From the NCBI GenBank assembly GCA_002429965.1, contig DJBG01000067.1, forward strand, positions 16,493-28,117: a DNA stretch of 11,625 nt. The letters are read 5' to 3'. Shown in pieces: positions 6,528 to 11,625 of the stretch (its first letter is position 1; each line of letters starts with the position of its first letter). A model generated the notes under the pieces. It made no database searches, was not told the origin of the DNA, and was given only the letters and a program-made list of their open reading frames with translations. The translations under genes and the position numbers were made by a program. This DNA is from Hungatella sp. UBA5982. Its GTDB lineage: Bacteria > Bacillota > Clostridia > Lachnospirales > Lachnospiraceae.

Positions 6528-8328
6528 GTTTTCTTACCTCCTCGTAATATTCCTTCATGATTAAAAAGGCAGGCTTCTCCCGCATCCGGTCCGCTGTCAC
6601 CAGCCCCTTGATGTTATACCCCTTCTGATATGTTCCAAGCCGTTTCGGCGTCCGGTAATCAAATAGGATCCAGGGCGCAGTTCCCTGAATATAATCGGTC
6701 TTTCCAAACAGTTCAACCTGCTTTTCATAAATTTCCTTCTGTTCCGCCTCCGAGCCCCGTACCTTGCCGCCTTCCGGTCCGGAAACCAGATAGCCATCCC
6801 CGCCGAATTCGCTGATAACAACCGGTCTTTCAGGCTTGGAGCCCACTAAAATATCAGCCAGCTTTCCATAATCCGGATCATACCAACCATAGTATTCATT
6901 GAATCCTATGACATCCAGATGCTTTTCCAGCCTGTCGGATATCCTTAAATTCACGGCATCCACCAGACAGGCGGCTGATACCAGACGGCTGGAATCGTAT
7001 TCCCTTGCCGTTTCCGCCAGCTCCTTCATAAAGTGGTAGCGCTCATCGGTATCGGGATTTTCATTTCCTACGGACCAGATGATCACGCTGGCCCGGTTAT
7101 AATCCCGGTTCATCAGCTCGGTCAGTTGGTTCTTTCCATCCTCTAAGGTCCGAGGGTTTGCAAAATCGATCCACCAGTAAACCGGAATCTCTTCCCATAA
7201 AAGAAGGCCAGCTTCATCGGCCAGTTCCGAAACCCACTCCGTATGAGGATAATGAGCCAGACGGAGGAAATTGCAGTTCATCTTTTTGGCCCAGTCAAAT
7301 GCCTGGAGAATGTCTTCCTTCGTAACCGCCTTTCCATGATCCTCTGTGTCCTCATGAAGGCAGACCCCCCGGAGAAAAACTGGCTTTCCATTTAATAGAA
7401 TTTCCCTGCCTCTGGTTTCCACGGTACGAAAGCCCACCCGGTCCTTCACCTGATCCAATGTTTTATTGCCTGACCGGAAATGCAGGAAAACCTCATAAAG
7501 CTTGGGATTTTCCGGACCCCACAAGGAAAGGCCGCTGATTTCAAATGTCAGATGTCCCCGTCCATCTGCTCCCAGTGGAATTGCCTCTTCCACCTGAAGC
7601 TCTGGTATGGAAAAAAACGCTTCCCCTTCCTCAAACCCCTCCAAACCTCCAAGTGCCGTGGAAACATTGATTTCCTTCTTCTCTCCATCTGTAAGGGATA
7701 CTTTCATATCCTTGATATAAGTCTGAGGCACACAAAAAAGGGATACGCTCCGGTAAATGCCGCCGTATAAAAACCAGTCCGTATTCTCACTCGGAATCTG
7801 ATCCTGCCGTCTGGTGTTATCAGCAACCACGATAAGCCTGTTATCCTCCTTTAAATACTCCGTGACTTCAACACAAAATGGGGTTGAGCCCCCCTTATGG
7901 ACTCCCAGAAAATTTCCGTTTAAAAAGATCCTGGCTTCATAAGATACTGCCCCGAACCGCAAAAACACATGTCCTTCCGGGGATCCCTTATAGGAGAACC
8001 GGCGGCTGTATACCGCCGGTCCCTCATAATAAAAATATTCCGGCTTTGCAAGGTTCCATACTCCTGGTACCTGGATTTCCTCCCAGTCATCAAATCCATA
8101 ATCCAGAGGAACTTTAAGCCCCTCTGAATTGACTTCCTGTTCCAGAAACCATTTGGCCCTGAGACAGTTATCATACATATCTATGGAAAAATTCCAGGCA
8201 CCGTCCAGTGACATCTCCCGCCGTCCGCCTGGGATCACATAGGATTCCGCCCCCAGGCATGGAGACGCATAGCTGTCCTTATAAGCTTCGTTATGGATGT
8301 TATCCACGAAATTTTTAATTTTTTCCAT
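6499..8328 (-). CDS. GH2 beta-glucuronidase-like glycoside hydrolase
   Basis: A 609-residue family 2 glycoside hydrolase, close in length to E. coli GUS. A sugar-binding jelly-roll domain (about 30-200) is followed by an immunoglobulin-like domain (about 205-305) and a TIM barrel (about 305-600). The proposed acid/base is E423 in WSVGNENP and the nucleophile E507 in VISEFGG. NEYYGWY (477-483) matches the active-site stretch of beta-glucuronidases. N572-I-K574 in GYNIKGLVTADR matches the NxK motif that binds the uronate carboxylate in GUS enzymes and is absent from beta-galactosidases, so a uronide substrate is likely. No signal peptide is seen, so it should be cytoplasmic. Its ribosome binding site (AAAGGA) lies in the end of the upstream permease gene, only 4 bases separating stop and start. 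Beta-galacturonidase activity cannot be excluded. Confidence 0.9.
   Translation of the reverse strand: MEKIKNFVDNIHNEAYKDSYASPCLGAESYVIPGGRREMSLDGAWNFSIDMYDNCLRAKWFLEQEVNSEGLKVPLDYGFDDWEEIQVPGVWNLAKPEYFYYEGPAVYSRRFSYKGSPEGHVFLRFGAVSYEARIFLNGNFLGVHKGGSTPFCVEVTEYLKEDNRLIVVADNTRRQDQIPSENTDWFLYGGIYRSVSLFCVPQTYIKDMKVSLTDGEKKEINVSTALGGLEGFEEGEAFFSIPELQVEEAIPLGADGRGHLTFEISGLSLWGPENPKLYEVFLHFRSGNKTLDQVKDRVGFRTVETRGREILLNGKPVFLRGVCLHEDTEDHGKAVTKEDILQAFDWAKKMNCNFLRLAHYPHTEWVSELADEAGLLLWEEIPVYWWIDFANPRTLEDGKNQLTELMNRDYNRASVIIWSVGNENPDTDERYHFMKELAETAREYDSSRLVSAACLVDAVNLRISDRLEKHLDVIGFNEYYGWYDPDYGKLADILVGSKPERPVVISEFGGDGYLVSGPEGGKVRGSEAEQKEIYEKQVELFGKTDYIQGTAPWILFDYRTPKRLGTYQKGYNIKGLVTADRMREKPAFLIMKEYYEEVRKREQTDGGFA
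6537..6541 (-). promoter_or_regulatory. Ribosome binding site that fixes a GTG start for GH88
   Basis: GGAGG on the minus strand lies 9 bases before GTG at 6527 and 21 bases before the first ATG at 6515. The spacing selects the GTG. The site is inside the last codons of the GH2 gene, so the two are probably translationally coupled. Confidence 0.75.
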
Positions 8329-8332
8329 TATA

Positions 8333-9169
8333 TTATCCTTTCACTCCGGTTGCTGCAATACCTTCAACGAAATATTTCTGCAGGGACAGGAACACGATGA
8401 GGACCGGGATCAGGGAAAGAACCGATGCAGCCATGATCAGGCCATATTCGGAGCTGTACTGGCTGATGAACATTTTAAGACCTAACTGTAAGGTCTTTTT
8501 CGCTTCTGTTTTCAGATAAATCAGGGGCCCCAGGAAATCGTTCCAGGTATTGACAAAGGTAAAGATGGTCAAGGTCGACAGAGCCGGCTTTGATAATGGG
8601 AGCATGATTTTTCCATAAATCTGATACTCGCTCATGCCGTCGATTCTGGCAGCCTCGCACAGTTCATCGGGGATACCCTGATAGAACTGGCGCATCATGA
8701 ATACACCGAAGGCTGAGAATGCCTGGAGAAAGATGATTGCAAGATGGGAATCATTTAACCCGAAATTTCTCATCATCATGAACTGGGGAACCATGTATAC
8801 CTGCCATGGAACCGCAATGGTGGTAATGTAAGCCATAAATAAGAGATTGCTGTATTTGAATTTCAGCTTTGCAAACGCATAAGCAGCGAAGCTGCTGGTC
8901 AAAAGCTGTAAAAAGGTAACGATCAGGGTGATCTTCACCGTGTTTAATACAAAGGTCATAAGCGGGATTTTTGTCCAGATATCCAGATAGTTCTGCCATC
9001 TTGGATTTTCCGGTATCCACTTGATCGGAAAAATAAATACGTCCTTATCCAGCTTTAAGGAAGCCGACATCATCCATACAAAAGGAATCAGCATGACGGC
9101 TGTCAGAATGAGCAAGACCACATAGAGGAGGCATCTGCTGATTTTATAATTTGTGCTTTTTACTTTCAT
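8333..9169 (-). CDS. CUT1 carbohydrate ABC transporter permease (MalG-like)
   Basis: A 278-residue inner-membrane permease with about six hydrophobic segments, the first at about 13-35. The EAA loop, EAARIDGMSEYQIYGKIMLPLSKPA (172-196), is the contact for the ATPase subunit and has the conserved G-9-x-P type spacing of the MalG/AraQ group. The short C-terminus ends AATGVKG, typical of this subunit. GGAGG lies 7 bases before the ATG, and the gap from the first permease gene is 17 bases. It should form the channel with that permease. No ATPase gene is in the window, so an ATPase encoded elsewhere and shared among importers (MsmX/UgpC type) is inferred. Confidence 0.95.
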   Translation of the reverse strand: MKVKSTNYKISRCLLYVVLLILTAVMLIPFVWMMSASLKLDKDVFIFPIKWIPENPRWQNYLDIWTKIPLMTFVLNTVKITLIVTFLQLLTSSFAAYAFAKLKFKYSNLLFMAYITTIAVPWQVYMVPQFMMMRNFGLNDSHLAIIFLQAFSAFGVFMMRQFYQGIPDELCEAARIDGMSEYQIYGKIMLPLSKPALSTLTIFTFVNTWNDFLGPLIYLKTEAKKTLQLGLKMFISQYSSEYGLIMAASVLSLIPVLIVFLSLQKYFVEGIAATGVKG

Positions 9170-9186
9170 TTCTTATCCTCCTTTTC

Positions 9187-10254
9187 CTAGTTTGCGTATT
9201 TCTTCTCACCACGGAACTGAACCATCGTGATGGCAAGAACCATTAAGAACAGTACCATGGCTACCGCACTTGCATAGCCTAAATTCCAGTTGCGGAACGC
9301 TTCTTCATAAATATGGTAAACAAGAACCATTGCCTGGGAACTTACAATCCCGTTGGAGCCGCCTGCCAGCATGTATACGATATCGTAAACCTTAAAGCAG
9401 TTGATGGTCAAAATGATGGTGACAAAGAAGGTTGTAGGCTGAAGCTGCGGCCATGTGATATAACGGAACTTTTGCCAGGAGTTACAGCCGTCAAGGCTTG
9501 CCGCTTCATACAGCTCTCCATTGATTCCCTGCAGTCCTGCCAGATAAATAACCATATAATAGCCCATGTTCTTCCAGACACTGAACAAGACAATGGTAAA
9601 CATCACCCAGTGGGGATCTGCGGACCACTTGGGAAGGTTCTTTGCATTGACGCCCAGATGATAAAGGATCATGTTGACAGGACCGCTTTTCTGGGGGCTG
9701 AACAGCATGTTCCATACGGCTGCCACAGCGACCAGAGACGCCACATAAGGGAAGAATCCTACCGTGCGGAAGAAATTTCTTCCCTTTATTTTCTGGTTTA
9801 AGACCACGGCCAGACCTAGGGCACAGGCCAGTGTCAAAGGAACCGTTGCAATACAGTATACAATGGTATTGGTAAAGGACGCCCTGAATCTGGCGCTTCC
9901 AAGCATCGTAATAAAGTTCTTAATCCCTGCAAACTCCATAGGACTGTTGCCATCCCATTTCATAAATGCCAGGACAAAGGCAAAAATAATGGGGCCAAGT
10001 GTAAAAACTGCAAATCCAATGAAGTTAGGGACAATGAAGGAGTATGCAACCATATCCCTCTTTTCCTGACGCGTAAAACGCTCCCCCGTCCGCACCTTTT
10101 TTATTTTCTCATCTATTGTCTCGATTTTCGCAACCAGGACATCCCGCTTGCGGGTCCCTTTTGTCTCTTTTAATAAAAGGCTCAAGGCTTCCCGTTTCTT
10201 ATTTAACTCCGCGATTTTTTCCTGTTTTTGCGCTTCTGTTATTGTCTTCGCCAT
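9187..10254 (-). CDS. CUT1 carbohydrate ABC transporter permease (MalF-like) with N-terminal helical extension
   Basis: A 355-residue permease with about six membrane segments (the first at about 70-97) and an EAA loop, EAASLDGCNSWQKFRYITWPQLQP (250-273), for the ATPase. It pairs with the permease encoded next. Most partners in this family (LplB/UgpA type) are about 290-310 residues; this one has about 65 extra residues before the first membrane segment, rich in Lys and Glu (AEAQ-like start, KREALSLLLKETKGTRKRD, KIETIDEKIKKVRTG) and probably a helical hairpin or coiled coil in the cytoplasm. The ATG is supported by AGGAGG (complement of 10264-10269) at 9 bases, so the extension is really part of the gene. 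Substrate is inferred from the neighbours to be a uronate-bearing oligosaccharide. Confidence 0.94.
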   Translation of the reverse strand: MAKTITEAQKQEKIAELNKKREALSLLLKETKGTRKRDVLVAKIETIDEKIKKVRTGERFTRQEKRDMVAYSFIVPNFIGFAVFTLGPIIFAFVLAFMKWDGNSPMEFAGIKNFITMLGSARFRASFTNTIVYCIATVPLTLACALGLAVVLNQKIKGRNFFRTVGFFPYVASLVAVAAVWNMLFSPQKSGPVNMILYHLGVNAKNLPKWSADPHWVMFTIVLFSVWKNMGYYMVIYLAGLQGINGELYEAASLDGCNSWQKFRYITWPQLQPTTFFVTIILTINCFKVYDIVYMLAGGSNGIVSSQAMVLVYHIYEEAFRNWNLGYASAVAMVLFLMVLAITMVQFRGEKKYAN

Positions 10255-10295
10255 GTTGCTTATCCTCCTTTTCCCGTTTTTTGCGTCCTAATGAA

Positions 10296-10322
10296 TCAAG
10301 CGGATATTGCATATCCAATTGA
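10296..10322. repeat. Dyad-symmetric element upstream of the first permease gene
   Basis: TCAA gc GGATAT tgc ATATCC aa TTGA: six plus four matched base pairs around a three-base centre, with one two-base mismatch. It lies about 40 to 70 bases before the permease ATG. It could be a hairpin in the transcript or an operator. It directly adjoins the tandem hairpins and is probably part of the same structured region. Confidence 0.6.
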
Positions 10323-10366
10323 CGCCCGATGAAGCGGGGCGCACTGTGCCCGGTAAAGCGTGGCAC
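10322..10366 (-). repeat. Two tandem 21-base hairpins, 24-base period
   Basis: On the minus strand GTGCC-A-CG-CTTTAC-CG-GGCAC (complement of 10346-10366) is followed by GCGCC-C-CG-CTTCAT-CG-GGCGT (complement of 10322-10342). Both have a 5-base-pair stem, one bulged base, two C-G pairs and a six-base loop CTTYAY. The second pair changes from T-A to C-G between the copies, and the first from G-C to G-T, so pairing is kept while sequence changes. This suggests selection for an RNA fold. Such structures after a binding-protein gene may protect the upstream mRNA or reduce permease expression; the exact role is not known. Confidence 0.65.
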
Positions 10367-10381
10367 ACGGTTCACATACCC

Positions 10382-10412
10382 AAGGTTGAATGACATTTTT
10401 TCTTTCAACCTT
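10382..10412 (-). repeat. Stem-loop with 9-base-pair stem in the binding protein-permease gap
   Basis: AAGGTTGAA and TTCAACCTT pair perfectly around a 13-base loop. The minus-strand loop contains an ATG (complement of 10394-10396) that opens a 65-codon frame. No T run follows, so it is not a standard terminator. Confidence 0.6.
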
Positions 10413-10449
10413 CTAATCCGTTAAATCAATTCAGAAGTTTCCTTTAAAT

Positions 10450-10476
10450 GAGGCGGGCTTTTTTGCTGCCCGCCTC
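10450..10476 (-). terminator. GC-rich stem-loop after the binding-protein gene, attenuator or mRNA 3'-end protector
   Basis: GAGGCGGGC and GCCCGCCTC form a perfect 9-base-pair stem with a nine-base loop, 24 bases after the binding-protein stop codon. After the stem the minus strand reads ATTTAAAGG, so there is no real U run. It is more likely a partial terminator or an mRNA stabiliser that raises the level of the binding protein over the permeases, as the malE-malF intergenic repeats do in E. coli, than a full stop. The permeases have no visible promoter of their own, which fits incomplete termination. Confidence 0.6.
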
Positions 10477-10500
10477 TGTGATACATCTCTTTTTTGTCTG

Positions 10501-11625
10501 TTACTTAGCCAAAATTGCACTTACCTTTTCATCCATCTGGGCAAGGCCGTCATCTACGGACATGCTGCCTGTCATGATAGCATCATGGGCTTCGTTTAAT
10601 ACAGTCTCAATCTCGGAGCTCTTTGCATTCACAGGCATCTCTAAGTATAAGTTGGAGGTGTTAAGAGCCTCTACGCTGGTCCCGTCAGTCTTGGGGAATC
10701 CGTCTGCGCTGGATACGAGATCAGCAACCGTGCTGTTCATAACGGCCGGGATCGTACCGGTAGATGCAAGGATTTCTGCGCCGTCTTTTCCGCTTACAAA
10801 ATTTACAAATTCCCATGCAAGATCCTTATGAGGAGCTTTGGCCGGAATTGCTAAAGAAGTAATGGTCGCAAGGGTGGAGCCTGGCTCTACGCCTTCTGCA
10901 TGAGGATATTTTGCAATGCCCCAATTGGTGCAGTCTGTGTATTCGCCGGTGCGGATCTTATCCATTAAGGTAGAGATAAACCATGTGCCCATGTTCATCA
11001 TTGCAACATTCCCCTGGGCAAATGCGCCGGAATAATGTAAGCCGCTGGTTTTTAAGGTTGCATAGTCCTGGCAAACCCCGTCTTCCTGCTCTCCAAGAAC
11101 CATTTCATAGTATGGCTTTAAGAATTCATACTTTCCGTCAAGAATGGTGTTCTTACCGTCAAGCACGCCGAAAAGCTGTACGGCAGATCTCCATGTATGG
11201 TAATGGGCGCCATAAATCTCCTGCCCTGGGGTGTCAACGGTCAGACTTCTTGCCAGAGCGTCATACTGTTCAAATGTCATGTCATTGGTTGGGTAAGCAA
11301 CACCTGCTTTATCAAAGATGTCCTTATTATAGAATAAAACCCAGAAGTCATTGCGGAACGGAAGCTGGTATAATTTACCGTCAACCGTAATCTGATCGGT
11401 AAGGCCTTTGTACTGTGTCAGATCAACACTCGAAGACTGGATATAGCTGTCCAGGGGTTCTAATACACCCTTGTTCACAAGCGTCATATATCCGGGAACA
11501 TCCTTTACGGTAACCACGTCAAAGTCAGATCCGCTTCCTGTAAGCTCTGTTGCCAGGACAGTCTGATAATCGGTGGAACCTAAATCAACCATTTCAATCT
11601 TCACATCCGGATGTGCCTTTTCAAG
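10501..11625 (-). CDS. Extracellular sugar-binding protein of CUT1 ABC importer (partial, N-terminus off the edge)
   Basis: The frame is open to the right edge (LEKAHPDVKIEMVDLG), so the signal peptide and lipobox lie outside; 374 residues are visible. It is a family 1 solute-binding protein (MalE/UgpB-like). Typical parts are the early FEKxHPDVKIE-like segment, DFDVVTVKD, YNKDIFDKAGVAYP, the hinge-side GNVAMMNMGTWF, and LAIPAKAPHKDLAWEFVNFVSGKDGAEILA toward the end. It should catch the sugar outside the cell and deliver it to the two permeases encoded downstream. The stop at 10501-10503 is followed by the stem-loop gap. The ligand is inferred from the uronate enzymes in the operon and not from the protein itself. 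Confidence 0.95.
   Translation of the reverse strand, partial: LEKAHPDVKIEMVDLGSTDYQTVLATELTGSGSDFDVVTVKDVPGYMTLVNKGVLEPLDSYIQSSSVDLTQYKGLTDQITVDGKLYQLPFRNDFWVLFYNKDIFDKAGVAYPTNDMTFEQYDALARSLTVDTPGQEIYGAHYHTWRSAVQLFGVLDGKNTILDGKYEFLKPYYEMVLGEQEDGVCQDYATLKTSGLHYSGAFAQGNVAMMNMGTWFISTLMDKIRTGEYTDCTNWGIAKYPHAEGVEPGSTLATITSLAIPAKAPHKDLAWEFVNFVSGKDGAEILASTGTIPAVMNSTVADLVSSADGFPKTDGTSVEALNTSNLYLEMPVNAKSSEIETVLNEAHDAIMTGSMSVDDGLAQMDEKVSAILAK

Noticed and set aside
9313..9801. 162-codon plus-strand open frame
   Set aside because: It is antisense to the permease gene with its clear membrane segments and EAA loop. The product has no recognisable domain.
10255..10500. Hairpin series as a CRISPR array
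   Set aside because: Only two similar units exist, with three bases between them and no spacers, and no cas gene is near.
10983..11390. 135-codon plus-strand open frame
   Set aside because: Antisense to the well-supported binding-protein gene; composition is Arg, His and Ser rich, as expected for a shadow frame.

Overview
The window is a carbohydrate-use locus with every supported gene on the minus strand, so transcription runs from the right edge to the left. Gene style suggests a clostridial Firmicute of the Lachnospiraceae, possibly Lacrimispora-like. The signs are strong GGAGG ribosome binding sites, a YesM/YesN-type two-component pair, a CUT1 ABC importer with no ATPase gene beside it, and moderate GC content. 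The genus is a guess from style, not a database match.

Reading in the direction of transcription: (1) 11625-10501, a sugar-binding lipoprotein whose N-terminus lies beyond the window edge. (2) 10500-10255, a 246-base gap rich in stem-loops, including two 21-base hairpins repeated at a 24-base period. (3) 10254-8333, two CUT1 permeases. (4) 8328-3612, three putative cytoplasmic glycoside hydrolases: a GH2 beta-glucuronidase-like enzyme, a GH88 unsaturated glucuronyl hydrolase and a DUF2264 protein. Intergenic gaps here are 4 to 33 bases, and GH2 and GH88 overlap by 29 bases, so this is one operon. (5) 3603-204, a sensor kinase and response regulator pair with its own good promoter (TTGATT-17-TATAAT). 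The regulator is split by an in-frame TGA just before its AraC-type DNA-binding domain. (6) 104-1, the start of another lipoprotein gene, probably a second solute-binding protein.

Functional reading: the importer probably brings in an oligosaccharide carrying uronic acid, possibly with a 4,5-unsaturated end left by a polysaccharide lyase acting outside the cell. GH88 would remove the unsaturated uronate. The GH2 enzyme, which has the uronate-type NxK motif, and perhaps the DUF2264 protein would remove saturated glucuronate. No lyase or sulfatase is visible, so the parent polysaccharide cannot be named. The two-component pair presumably senses an outside sugar signal and controls the importer operon, but the TGA puts the regulator's function in doubt for this sequence.
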